A stretch of 64,000 nucleotides of DNA from Nectonema munidae (Eukaryota; Nematomorpha; Nectonematoida; Nectonematidae). The position numbers and the translations under genes were made by a program. Each line of letters begins with the position of its first letter. Position 1 is the first letter of the stretch. The stretch covers positions 1 through 64,000 of the forward strand of contig JAUIRK010000789.1 in NCBI GenBank assembly GCA_030549495.1. Direction: 5' to 3'. The notes under the pieces were generated by a model. That model was not told the origin of the DNA, made no database searches, and saw only the letters and a program-made list of their open reading frames with translations. This document shows positions 27,165-63,077 of this stretch, piece by piece.

Positions 27165-27700
27165 CAGGGCCGTATCAAGGGATCGTGGCTATGCCCCTCA
27201 CCCCTTGCTCTTTCTTTTCGCACTCACCCCACCCCATTCTGGCTTAAAAAGTGATTTAGAAAAAAAATGCTCACATTTTTATTAAGCCACCTAATTCAGA
27301 TATATACCGACTGAGTCGAAGACAGTCTCCATTAGATGTTCATTTTTTTGTGTTTTAGTAGGAGCAAAATTATTGATGACTTCGTCAAAATCAACGTGCT
27401 CCGTAGGTAGGACTCAATAAATTTTAACTTGCTGAATGACCTTTCACAGGATGCAATGAAGTTCCATTTGTCAGCATGACCTTCAGAGCCACTTGTAGAT
27501 TCGGAGAGAGTCGTGAGTGCAAGGACAGAAAACCAAGTAACTCCATAGCGTTTGCCAGTTTTTCCTTCCGAGGTTTCAAAAACATTTGAATGCCCCCAAT
27601 TTCCATCTTAAGCTCTGCTGCGTTGACGTCAGTGGCAATGTAATGGCGCCCCCTAGGTGTGGCGCCCGGGGCAATTGCCCTCCCCCTTGATACGGCCCTG
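27165..27700 (-). mobile_element. Deleted hAT element with 17-bp TIRs
   Basis: The ends are perfect 17-bp inverted repeats, CAGGGCCGTATCAAGGG at 27165 and its complement ending at 27700. The CAGGG start is typical of hAT elements. The minus strand still carries a decayed transposase C-terminus (about 27606 down to 27330). It includes LLGFLSLHSRLSPNLQVAL and then LKFIESYLRSTLILTKSS, which resembles the dimerisation segment KLIKxYLRSTMSQERLS of ZMYM/zinc-finger hAT proteins. The element is only 536 bp, so most of the transposase is deleted. No matching 8-bp target duplication is visible. Confidence 0.8.
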
Positions 27701-27764
27701 GATGAGTAGAACCAATCCGAAAATAGCGTTTAGAATTAAATGCCTGTTTCAAACCGGTTCCAGA

Positions 27765-27826
27765 TGATTGGTCTAACGGCTATTCGTCTAATATCAATTG
27801 GTCTAATGCGAATTGGTCTAAAAGCA
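27765..27826. repeat. Short phrase repeat (ATTGGTCTAA)
   Basis: Four diverged repeats of about 16-18 bp, built on TTGGTCTAA or TTCGTCTAAT, lie head to tail. Similar phrase repeats form the ends of many MITEs. A partner end is not evident. Confidence 0.55.
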
Positions 27827-28094
27827 ACTTTGTCAAAGTTACTTCTTTTATAACTTGTGCACTTTATAAATATATAACTTATAAAAGAATTTTTTGTTAC
27901 AATTTGTTCTTTTTATAAAATAAAATTTGTTATTTTGTATAAAAACTTTAAATCCAAAAATATATTTCTATCATTGTTCAATAAATGTTAGTGGGTATGT
28001 GTACAAAATAGAGATGAACAAGATTTTTCAAAACTAAAGTTTTTAAAATAATGAAGAAAAATTAGATTCATTACATGTTTTTTTTCTTACGTTA

Positions 28095-28215
28095 CATCTA
28101 TAAGTCGGTAGATGGCCTAGTGGTAGAGGAAGTGGACTATTAGATCAATTCTCATTGGATCAATGTTAGAGCCATTTGAATGTTAATCCGATAAATCAAT
28201 CGTACGAATCCTGTT
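28095..28215 (+). repeat. Possible tRNA-derived SINE head
   Basis: TGGCCTAGTGGTAGAGG near 28114 is an excellent RNA polymerase III A-box. B-box-like sequence is weak; the best is CGTACGAATCC at about 28201, about 85 bp downstream and too far for a plain tRNA. No cloverleaf forms, so this is either a SINE head or a decayed tRNA. Confidence is low. Confidence 0.35.
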
Positions 28216-28928
28216 TCTAAAAAGTTAGATGGCGTTAAAATTAAATTGTGACAAAGATGCAAACTTTATATGTATGAAAGCAGGTAATGAACAAATTTTC
28301 ATGTATAATTGGCATTTCAATGTAACGCGAAAGAAAAGGAAAATATCTGAATTGTAGAATGCTCACAAGGTCTTTTTGACCGCTCAGTATCAGCCGATCA
28401 AAACTCATGCACTGTATTGGCGTTTTTTTAGTTGTATACGTGTGAACTTTGAAGGATCCCATTTTAAAAAGGTAAGAATTTTAGAATAATGATACAAGCT
28501 TTGTGAATCAAATTTCAGATTTTGATAATAAAAAACATAAAAAAATATTCCAATTGATTTGTGATCAATTAGTGCTAATCATTTGTCAGCAAATAAAGTT
28601 AATTAAATTCTCGTTAAAGCTTTATGAATAATCACCATATGAAAAAGCTTTAAGGCTTGACATTTTATAAATGTTCACCAAAAATTTTAAAGCATGCTTT
28701 TATTAAAAGCTTTTAATTTTTTTTTTAATTTTGCAAAATGTGGTAATTTCACAACTATAGATGTCAAAATTTAAAGTGATAAAAATAAGTTTTACAAATT
28801 TTATAGTTATCTTATTATCAATATATTTAAATCGGGAGCTTTGAGTCAATTATTTTGAATAAATAAATATTTACAATATTTTTCTTTTAAGCCCACAATG
28901 CCCCAATATTTGGATAGTATAAAGAGTT

Positions 28929-29130
28929 GAACACTAAAATAAATAATTTATTGAGCACTTAAAATTTTTAAAATGTAAATTTTCGTCAACATTCGGCTTC
29001 TTCAAACACAAAATGATTATGGGTAAACGGGAGAGAACGATGTAGCTTGAGGCCAAGAGTGATGCTTTTCTTTCGATTTGATGATAGATAAAAATTTTAA
29101 GTGCTCAATAAATTATTTATTTTAGTGTTC
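28929..29130. mobile_element. Fold-back MITE with perfect 42-bp inverted arms
   Basis: GAACACTAAAATAAATAATT begins a 42-bp arm at 28929. Its exact reverse complement ends at 29130, leaving a spacer of about 118 bp. There are no mismatches between arms, which implies recent insertion or arm homogenisation. The interior has no coding capacity. Target duplication is ambiguous in the AT-rich flanks. Confidence 0.85.
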
Positions 29131-30438
29131 ACCTATTTATTTTATCTTCAGCACCAGATTTATATCTTTGGATAATATATTAATGATATAATGAATATTT
29201 AAAGGCTTTCGTTTGAGATTATCGTTCAGTCAAATGTTTTTTCCTCACTAAAAGTGAATTTATCGTGGTTTAATGACTGCTGTTTTAATTATCAAGAATA
29301 GTGTAATAGTATGCATTGTTGCAGTAATCATTTAAAGTAGTTACTGTAACCAATTTTTGTTATAGATATATTTATTTCACATCCTCCTTCAGCTTGACAT
29401 TTTTTTCTACATCTCTCCACCTACATTTTATGTTAATTGCCCAAATTATGTTGTTATATAATAATTAAAAAATTCTATAACTTCAAAATACTATTTTCCT
29501 CAAAATAACCATTGAGAAAAAATTTTCAGAAATTTTTTGAAGAGTATTAAAATATCATTTTGGGATCTTTAGGTTTTCAGGTATTTTGACAAAACTATTT
29601 GTTTAATCGCTTTCAAAATGGCAATAACATAAAGATTTTTTTTTAAAATTCTCCTAAATCGCGTAAAATGTTTAAGGATATCTTCCTTCCACAGATTCCA
29701 TATTACAAGAAAAAGGATTTGTCATCCATCCTTCTATTTTAAGTTAAAACAAATTCTTAATACAGAACAATTACTAATTACTATACTGATCTCTCAGCTC
29801 AGATTTAAGTTTAGAAAAAATTCGTCTTTAATTAAAACACACGATTACATTGAATTCGTGTGTTTTAAGTTTTTGAAAAAAAGTTTGAATATTTGTTATT
29901 ATACAAACGCAAACTATTTTCTAAAATGGCGTCCATCTGGATTCAACTTTATCCTAAAAGTGGACCATTTGTCCAGCGTTGATTGGAAACCTGGTTAAAC
30001 GTATAAAAATATGTATAAATTTCTAATTTTCGGATTCAAAATTTTGGCTTCTCACTTGAAGTAGCTGCTTGCAAAAGATAAAAACATTTTTTCATAAATG
30101 TTTTTAATGATTCGTGTAAAATGTTATGACACGAACAATGTTAAATATCATAAAAAGTTGATTGAGTCTTAGTCAACTCAGTTTCAAAAAATTTGTTCTC
30201 ATAAAACTGGATCTCAGTTCACTTTATAGCTTTCCGAAAAAACGCAATTTGAATCGAACTCATTTATTAAATTTTGGCCGAACATTTTTTTAGAGACCCA
30301 GTTTTCTGGGACCGTGTTTTTGGGGCGCGATTTTAATTTGCATTTAGTTATAGTGAAGTTGCACTTTCTCAACTGCAGATGTAAGATATACATATAAGTA
30401 GCTATCACAAGTTTCTTGAAAAATGTTTGGCATTTAGA
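29131..30438. other. AT-rich upstream region of the receptor gene
   Basis: No recognised gene. A 13-bp hairpin (AAAACACACGA... mirrored at 29854-29867) lies near 29832. An upstream 5' exon for the receptor cannot be excluded: TTTGGCATTTAG immediately precedes the start codon and could be a 3' splice site. Confidence 0.45.
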
Positions 30439-31317
30439 ATGGAGGTAAGCGAAAGCATTCTCTTCGTGGCGGTCATCCTGAACATACTGGCCTCCTGCCT
30501 GTACCTCACGCTGCGCTACCTCACAAAGCACCTGATCACACCCCTCGACTTCTTCATCATTTACACGATCGTGGTGAGTTGTTTGCGCTCCCTGGCCTAC
30601 ATAGGCCTGCTCCTGTACACGCAATTTCGCGACGAACACACCTCCCTCCTTTTCAAGGTGCTCTGTGAGATGAGCCTCTTTCTCAAGCTGAACTCCTCGA
30701 TCATTGAATTGCTTGTCACCCTGCTCCTCTCAGTCGTGCAACTTCGCGTCACCTACACCAAAAAGTTCTACACGCGCTTCCTGAGCGGCAGAAACGCGCC
30801 CATATGGCTCATCAGCATAACGATGCTCTCTCTCCTGCTCTACTTGCTGCCGTTTTTGCTGCCACAGTTTGAAGCGGGTGAACTGAACTGCACTAGCAAG
30901 CACTTTTCGCACTTCTTCGTCGTTTATCGCTCCGCCATCCTCTTGGTTCCACTCTCTCTCATCTTGGTGAATATGTTGGTGTTGGCAGTGAAGGCGCGCG
31001 AAAACCGTGTCGAGTTCAACATGAATCAGATGCAAAAGCTCAAGATCACAAAGTGCATCAAGACGATTGGCGCACTCGGCGTTCTAAGCTTGACCAACGC
31101 TGTCCCCAATAGCATCTACTACCTGCTCCAACTGGACCCCCGGCAAAGGCGCATCTCATTCAGTGAGATCAAGGACTACGCAGAAACTTTCTATCAAATA
31201 GGCAGATTCATCGGTCTTATCCTTTTGGAGCGCGCTCAAAATGACCTATCAATTTCCCTTGAGATCCTTAAAAAGCACTTCTTAAGAAGAAAGAACAGAA
31301 GCGTGGGAGTTCATTGA
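30439..31317 (+). CDS. Rhodopsin-like seven-helix receptor, orphan, single exon
   Basis: A 292-residue membrane protein with seven hydrophobic segments: about residues 7-28, 36-60, 72-101, 121-141, 163-184, 206-231 and 248-264. Family marks are TPLDFFI entering TM2, Cys76 at the top of TM3 with Cys151 in the second extracellular loop (the usual disulfide), Trp123 in TM4, Pro171 in TM5 and Pro223 in TM6. The DRY motif is replaced by QLRVTY (101-106) and NPxxY is absent from TM7, so signalling may be unusual. The tail is short and basic. I chose the ATG at 30439; an in-frame TTG four codons upstream is not a credible start. No ligand can be assigned. It is unbroken and visibly richer in G+C, especially at third positions, than the surrounding AT-rich DNA, consistent with constraint, a retrocopy or transfer. 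Confidence 0.8.
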   Translation: MEVSESILFVAVILNILASCLYLTLRYLTKHLITPLDFFIIYTIVVSCLRSLAYIGLLLYTQFRDEHTSLLFKVLCEMSLFLKLNSSIIELLVTLLLSVVQLRVTYTKKFYTRFLSGRNAPIWLISITMLSLLLYLLPFLLPQFEAGELNCTSKHFSHFFVVYRSAILLVPLSLILVNMLVLAVKARENRVEFNMNQMQKLKITKCIKTIGALGVLSLTNAVPNSIYYLLQLDPRQRRISFSEIKDYAETFYQIGRFIGLILLERAQNDLSISLEILKKHFLRRKNRSVGVH

Positions 31318-32480
31318 GCTGTCTTTTAATTCAGCGCTTTAGATAGCATTTATTTAAGCGCTATATTTAGAATTATTTGATATAAAAGTGTAATTGTTTT
31401 TTTATACAACCATTTTTGTCAAAAGATTAAAGACAGCATGGCATCTTTTTATGAGCGACAGAAAAAATATACGAAGAAAGCATGGTGGAGCGAAAAAGTG
31501 AAGCAAAAATTTTAACACAAATGGTATTTTGAAGTCACATTTCTTTACTAGAGTGTTAGGAGAATTTTGTTGAAGCATAATAATTTAAGTGAACAATTCT
31601 TGATATTATTGAAATCCTATTAATTCTGCCTGCGTATCCACAAAAACACTTATCACTGAAAAAATGTAGTAACGAGTAATTGAAGCACTCAATATAGTAG
31701 AATTAACCACGACCCTTTTTTCCTAATACGACACAAAGTTTTTCGATGCGTGAATTTGATTTTTAAGTCGTTTTTTAACCATTTTTAGTTTTTTTGAATG
31801 ACTAAATTTCATTTTGAATACTTTCATGCTTTTTATGCTGTATTACCCAAGAAACCAAAAAATCTCAAAATAAAGAAGTTTACGGTGTTAAGTTCAAATG
31901 GTTAATCATTGAACACAAAAGTAAAAAATCGAAAATCTCAGAATTTTCAGATATTTCAATAAATAATTAAAAATCAATTTTTTATTAAAAAAGTTCCAAT
32001 TTTCTAGTTTTTTTTTCAAAAATTTAATTAATATATAGAAAATATTTTTTAATGAAAAATATTAAAATATATGAATTAATTTCTAATAAAAGATAATAAA
32101 AAAAAAGTATAATTTCTTTTATGTGATCATTTATATAAAAATAGATTTCGTAACATTTTGATCAGTTGTAAAGCAGAGTGATATACATTTTAAAGACAGG
32201 GGTATTTGTTTTGCTTTATAAATGTAAGTTTTATAAATGATTATTTTCGGATGCCTGTTAAAATTATAATGTAACAAAAATTTGAAATTTTTTTGGTTTA
32301 TTATATTTTTTTTTGATCAGTTTTTTCTTCTAATTTTAAAAATGTTGTTAACTTTTTGATATCATCGATATAGCTCTATAGTTTTTTCATACATTTCAAT
32401 TTTGTATATTTTTAATACTAAATTTACTTTTAAAATTTTGTTTAGTTTTTTAATTTTTTGTTAAATATACTTTGTTGAAA
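31318..32480. other. AT-rich spacer without recognised gene
   Basis: The receptor's 3' flank holds an ATTAAA-type polyadenylation candidate near 31424. The rest is A/T-rich homopolymer-like sequence with no coding or repeat structure that I can support. Confidence 0.5.
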
Positions 32481-34204
32481 ATGTATCATAGACAATGTAA
32501 GAACTCACCAAATACATTTTGTTATGTGTGTGGTTATTATACTTGGAAAAAACAAGTAGTATACAAAATTGTTAAAAATTTAAAACTATGGATTGAATAT
32601 GAACTATATTTTGGAATGCCTATGGGTGACCAAGACAAATCATGGGCTACACATGTAGTATGTGGAAGTTGTAGTTCAACATTAGAAGGATGGTTGAGGG
32701 GAACAAGAAAGGCAATGCCTTTTGGAGTTTCAAGAATCTGGAGAGAGCCTAAAGACCATCTTAATGACTGTTATTTCTGTATGATTGATATATCAAAGTA
32801 TAGAAAAGTAAAAGGTAGACAAGCGCTTCAGTATCCAGACATACCATCATCAAAAGCACTTGTTTTACATGAGAGCAGTTTAACAATACCACTGCCGCCA
32901 AAAAAAGTAATTGTAATTAATTTTTTTGCTAAAAACTTTGTTTATATTAATTTTTTTAAGAGCAAAAAGATTAGTGATTTAGCTGAAACTCCATCAAACA
33001 GTAACGAAGAAGAGACAGAGCAAAATTTTTAAACAAAATACATTTCAGAACGTCACTTTCCAAATCAAAACGAACTAGATGATTTAATCAGAGATTTGGG
33101 AATCACTAAGTCAGGAGCCGAGCTTCTTTCTTCAGGACTTAAAGAATGGAACTTACTAAGTAAAAACTCCAGAATATCTCTTTACCGAAAAAGACATAAA
33201 AAATTCGATATGTTTTACAATGTATGTGATAATCTTTGTTATTGTCAAGATTTGGTTGGTTTATTTACTTCAATTGGATTTTAACATAATCCTAAAGAAT
33301 GGCGTTTGTTCATTGATAGCTTATCTCAGAGTCTCAAAGCAGTTTTGCTTCACATGGAAACAAATTTTCATCCATACCTCTTGCACATTGTACTCATAAA
33401 AAAGAAAATTATGATAACGTTAAAAATGTCCTTGAATGTATAAAATACTTCCATTTTCAATGGGAGATTTGTGGAGACTTCAAAATGATTTCTTTTTTGC
33501 TTTGCTTACAAGGAGGTTACACAAAACATTAGTGTTTTATTTGTTTGTGGAACATCAGAACCGACAACGAACATTATGAAAAAGCGCATTGGCCAGTGCG
33601 AGTAGGACTTCAACCAGGAACTTTCAATGTACTCAGACAACCTTTGATAGATTTTAGCAAAGTTCTATTGCCTCCACTTCATATAAAGTTAGGTTTAGTT
33701 TAAGCAATTTGTAAATGCTCTTGATTGTGAAAGTCAGTTATTACAAGAAATTCGTTTAATGTTCCCAAAGCTTTCTAAAGCTAAAATGAAAAAGGGGGTA
33801 TTCATTGAACATTAAATAATTGCATGCTAAAATCAAAAAAATTAGAAGAAGTAATGACAAAAATTGAGAAGGAAGCATGGTGCGCACTTCGTGATGTAGT
33901 CTATGGTTTTCTTGGAAACAAAAAAGATCCGGAATACAAAGAACTTGTATTTCACCTCTTTCAACTAGGTTGACGTAACTCTTTGAAGATTCATTTTTTG
34001 CACTCACACTACGATCTTTTTCGTGAAAACTTAGGTGATGTCAGCGATGAACATGGCGAAAGATTTCATCGCTGACATTGCAACAATGGAAAGAAGGTAT
34101 CAAGGATGCTGGAACACAGGTATGATGGGAGATTACATATGTTTTTTAGTGATAAACGATAAGAACATTTATTTGAGAAAAGCTAGAACTTTAAAACATT
34201 TTTG
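32481..34204 (+). pseudogene. Decayed member of a multicopy Cys-rich family (GDQDKSW type)
   Basis: The opening reads CKNSPNTFCYVCGYYT, MPMGDQDKSWATHVVC, WLRGTRKAMPFGVS and IWREPKDHLNDCYFC, a Cys-rich, zinc-finger-like head. Later blocks are LIRDLGITKSGAELLSSGL (about 33080), NPKEWRLFIDS (about 33291), LLPPLHIKLGL (about 33665) and DEHGERFH (about 34045). The copy ends at a stop near 34204. I recall this block order from repetitive, mostly unnamed proteins of arthropods and cnidarians, often treated as transposon-associated; I cannot assign a superfamily. The frame is interrupted several times after about 33030. A possible 54-nt intron (GTAATT to TTTTAAG, 32907-32960) is itself free of stops. 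No terminal repeats were found. It begins at the ATG at 32481. Confidence 0.65.
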
Positions 34205-35264
34205 ATTTTTATATAAAAAACTTTTAAAAAACTTAAGTTTTTATTATGAATGTTTGAAACTTTTTGACAACTAAATGTGTACTTAAATTGTATACATGTT
34301 AAAATTCACAAAAAAATATCAATGCTATGCCAAAACAATTACTTTTTTCAGAATGAGCAGTTAAAATCCTGTATATAAATATTAAAAGATACAGACAAAC
34401 AGAACCATTGTTACATTGTGTATTGATAAGAAAAATAGACAACTCTAATAAATTATTATCAGCCTAAACTTTATTTCAGAAAGGATTTTTCAATTTTTTG
34501 ATAATAGACGAAAAATATTGATTAAAAGACTTTTTTTAGAAGGATAGAAGACAATTTTTAAAATGTCTCCATTTTGTTCATTAAAATAGGTTATAGATTA
34601 GTAGCAGTTAAAGTTTACATCGTAAAATCTTAAGAATAAAAAAAAATTAGTTTATTTTTTTTAAAAAATAATAACAATATTTTTTATCGGAAAAATACTT
34701 TGACTTTGTATTAGTAAAGAAATTATAAAAATTGAAATAATAATATTATATAAGGCCGGAAAAGAACGAAGCAAACTTCTTCAAAAAGGCTTTCCTTTGG
34801 GCGCGGGAAACCTGCAGTTAGAGTTCTCTAAAGTCGCTAAAAGATCATTTTTAGATTTTGTTCGCTGAAGTTCAACTCTCTTGATTGCTGTAAAAAGAAA
34901 AAATAGATATAAATAGCAACGGAAATGCAATAGCTCTACACCACAAAATGACACTTCCAATTTAACGGCGCTTTATTTGATAACCTGTATTTAGTGGATG
35001 AATGAATCTTTTGAAGTGATATATTAAGCTTTGATATTCTGTAATCACTTGTTTTCTAGAGTACTATTGAATATTTGTCTTATGCATTTTTGGTATTGCT
35101 ATAATAGCTATTTCGCCATTATTTCAGCTCATCACTCGTTTCAATAATAAAGAAGAATGTAAGGCGTCATGAAAAATGCAATAAAACAAGAATGCCATAT
35201 GAGTACAAGGGATTCTATAGAGAAGAAAGGAAAAATTGGCTTAAAATCAGAAAAACATAGGAAT
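34205..35264. other. Spacer without recognised gene
   Basis: Mostly A/T-rich. A less AT-rich patch at about 34760-34900 has no recognisable coding or RNA feature. Confidence 0.45.
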
Positions 35265-35671
35265 GTATACACCATTTTTGATTCTATTTTGTCTTTTTGA
35301 AAATCTGTCTTTTTGTAATTCTAATTTGTCATTTTGCAATTCTATCGGATTTCAATTTATATTGTTTTGATATGTGTCCTTTTTATTCAAACTTTTTTTT
35401 GATATTTTAAATCTATTTTCATATTAAATTTTCTAAATTTTTCACACCGAATTAGCAATTAAATTATTTCTTCAAAATTTTTTTATTTTTTATTTACTTT
35501 TTTAATTAAAAAAATTGCACTTTAATTTAGCAATATCTTTTTAATTGAGTAAATATTATTTCAAAAAATACATGTGATTATTTCGTTAGAATTGCATAAA
35601 GGCGCAATAGAATTGCAAAAGGACAAAATACAATTGCAAAAGGAAAAAATTGAACTAAACATGGTATATAC
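35265..35671. mobile_element. Old MITE with ~85-bp diverged inverted ends
   Basis: The left end GTATACACC and the mirrored right end GTATATACC open inverted repeats of about 85 bp. Both contain TTTTGTC-TTTTGCAATTCTAT phrases in opposite orientation (35280-35350 and 35590-35671). By eye, identity is roughly 70%, so it is much older than the fold-back at 28929. The interior has no ORF. Confidence 0.6.
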
Positions 35672-35792
35672 GAAAATAATAATGTAAAAGTGTAAGGATA
35701 TAAAAAATGTCAGTAATACGGTAATTCTCATAAAATAGAAGTACTGTGAAAATTAAAGGGTAAAAAGATCAGGACTTAGTTACATTCTCCAT

Positions 35793-36200
35793 ATGCCGTA
35801 CGTTTTTGAGCTAATAATAATCTTGCATCAGAATTTTGCTACTGAAAAATTTTCCAAATATTTTTTTACAACCAAATTTATTGATTTTGATCAACATCTC
35901 GTTTCTAAATATCCGAAAATGACGTCAGCGCCTTCAAAAATTATATGTATGTTTAGTAAGATTCATCTTCGAGAGCAAATTTTTTCGGTGATGAATACGA
36001 ATGCGCCAAAGCACAAAACACGAAGACTATCAATAGACCATATTAATGATACTTTGACAGTTAGTCTTTTATAACGAATTAAACTATAATTTTGATGAAG
36101 TTGTAGTAGAAGAGATGTCTGACAAGTTTCCTGAAAAACGGGAAAGAAAAATTAATAAAAACTTCATCCAAACGCCTGAGGCACGGCCAGAAGCGGATCC
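35793..36200 (+). pseudogene. hAT transposase C-terminal fragment
   Basis: LREQIFSVMNTNAPKHKTRR followed by LSIDHINDTLTVS matches the C-terminal hAT block (xxFSVMNxNKxKxRxRLTDEHL) of ZBED/GTF2IRD2-like transposases. After a frame change, FDEVVVEEMSDKF continues the usual tail. The upstream two thirds of the protein is missing. It stands alone between the older MITE and the 53-bp array. Confidence 0.65.
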
Positions 36201-36568
36201 AAAAGGACTTTTAGGGGTCATCAAATATTCAGGTGCAAGTTTGATTTATTGCTTCAATTTTTTTCTTTTTTCTCTCCCATGTTAATGTACAATCAACGTT
36301 AATTGCAACTCTAAAAGACGAACGATTTCGTATACTCTTAACTTTTCCCTTTGAGTACAATTCATCGGCTTTCTTTTTAAAAATGGAACTTTATATATTT
36401 AGGAGACCATTTTCATTTCATGAGACACTGATATCACACTGGTCCACAAAGGGTCCAAGATAAAATATCACTGATATCAAATAATTCTGAAATTTACCTT
36501 GCTATGCTCATTGAATAAAGGCACTCACTTAGTGTCAAGTGAATTTGAAACAAGTTCACTTTGATCTG
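36201..36568. other. Spacer without recognised gene
   Basis: Unique sequence between the hAT fragment and the TTAA-MITE-derived array. No ORF or RNA gene is supported. Confidence 0.4.
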
Positions 36569-38062
36569 TTATCGACCACAGTCGACTTTACAAAAATAAA
36601 ATCGTCTGCGTTTATTAATTGACTTTAATTTTAAAATTAATTTCAGTATTTTTTTAATACAAATCTTCTGCTTTACTTTAGATATCATCTGTGTTTATTA
36701 ATGTTTTTTTAGTACAAATCTTCTGCTTTACATTAGATATCGTCTGTGTTTATTAATGTTTTTAGTACAAATCTTCTGCTTTACATTAGATATCGTCTGT
36801 GTATATTAATGTTTTTTAATACAAATCTTTTGCTTTACATTAGATATCGACTGTGTTTATTATGTTTTTAGTACAAATCTTCTGCTTTACATTAGATATC
36901 GACTGTGTTTATTATGTTTTTAGTACAAATCTTCTACTTTACATTAGATATCGTCTGTGTTTATTAATGTTTTTTTAGTACAAATCTTCTGCTTTACATT
37001 AGATATCGTCTGTGTTTATTAATGTTTTTAGTACAAATCTTCTGCTTTACATTAGATATCGTCTGTGTATATTAATGTTTTTTAATACAAATCTTCTGCT
37101 TTACATTAGATATCGACTGTGTTTATTATGTTTTTAGTACAAATCTTCTGCTTTACATTAGATATCGACTGTGTTTATTATGTTTTTAGTACAAATCTTC
37201 TGATTTACATTAGATATCGTCTGTGTTTATTAATGTTTTTAGTACAAATCTTCTGCTTTACATTAGATATCGTCTGTGTTTATTAATGTTTTTAGTACAA
37301 ATCTTCTGCTTTACATTAGATATCGTCTGTGTATATTAATGTTTTTTAATACAAATCTTCTGCTTTACATTAGATATCGACTGTGTTTATTATGTTTTTA
37401 GTACAAATCTTCTGCTTTACATTAGATATCGACTGTGTTTATTATGTTTTTAGTACAAATCTTCTGCTTTACATTAGATATCGTCTGTGTTTATTAATGT
37501 TTTTAGTACAAATCTTCTGCTTTACATTAGATATCGTCTGTGTTTATTAATGTTTTTAGTACAAATCTTCTGCTTTACATTAGATATCGTCTGTGTATAT
37601 TAATGTTTTTTAATACAAATCTTCTGCTTTACATTAGATATCGACTGTGTTTATTATGTTTTTAGTACAAATCTTCTGCTTTACATTAGATATCGACTGT
37701 GTTTATTATGTTTTTAGTACAAATCTTCTGCTTTACATTAGATATCGTCTGTGTTTATTAATGTTTTTAGTACAAATCTTCTGCTTTACATTAGATATCG
37801 TCTGTGTATATTAATGTTTTTTAGTACAAATCTTCTGCTTTACATTAGATATCGTCTGTGTTTATAAATGTTTTTTAGTACAAATCTTCTGCTTTACATT
37901 AGATATCGTCTGTGTTTATTAATGTTTTTTAGTACAAATCTTCTGCTTTACATTAGATATCGTCTGTGTTTATTAATGTTTTTTAGTACAAATCTTCTGC
38001 TTTACATTAGATATCGTCTGTGTTTATTAATGTTTTTTAGTACAAATCTTCTGCTTTTATTA
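36569..38062. repeat. 53-bp tandem array grown from the TTAA MITE
   Basis: The left flank (TATCGACCACAGTCGACTTTAC, 36575-36640) matches the MITE at 20974-21825 in reverse orientation. From about 36646, roughly 26 copies follow of a 52-55 bp unit containing TACAAATCTTCTGCTTTACA and TTAGATATCGTCTGTGTT. Variants (ATATCGTCTGTGTATATTAA, ATATCGACTGTGTTTATTAT) recur in fixed order: the GTATATTAAT variant starts at 36801, 37067, 37331, 37595 and 37805, a 264-266 bp five-unit period, with the last step one unit shorter. An open frame across the last units is a by-product of the repeat. Confidence 0.9.
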
Positions 38063-38304
38063 ACCGTGATGCCTGTTACGATGGGACGGACACAGAACCT
38101 CTTTAGCCTGGGGGTAGATTGAACCCTAAAACTTTAAAATATAAATTTTTAATTTTGAGTTTAATTTTGCATAATTATTGTATATGCTGAATTTTTAAAA
38201 GAGGCCAGACGTGCGGATACAGTCCCCCATTGGGCACGATAGTTATTTAAGTCTGACATCTCTGCCTATAATTTTATAATGTTTAAAAAAGTTTTTAAGC
38301 TTAT
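38063..38304. other. 3' flank of the formin gene
   Basis: Non-coding sequence between the array and the formin stop codon. Transcription of the formin should end here. T-rich sequence lies on the formin strand just after its AATAAA. Confidence 0.4.

Positions 38305-63077
<24,773 letters not shown>

Noticed and set aside
29832-29867. Hairpin AAAACACACGA with TCGTGTGTTTT as a regulatory RNA
   Set aside because: A stem this short is expected by chance in such sequence and nothing else supports a function.
30214-31035. Minus-strand ORFs 30214-30639 and 30730-31035
   Set aside because: They are antisense to the receptor, which has the real membrane-protein pattern.
36646-38062. CRISPR-like direct repeats
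   Set aside because: Units are head-to-tail with no unique spacers, in an intron-bearing eukaryotic sequence.
37868-38122. 84-codon ORF in the 53-bp array
   Set aside because: Its translation is a repeat of FFSTNLLLYIRYRLCLL, produced by near-54-bp units; it is a by-product of the array.
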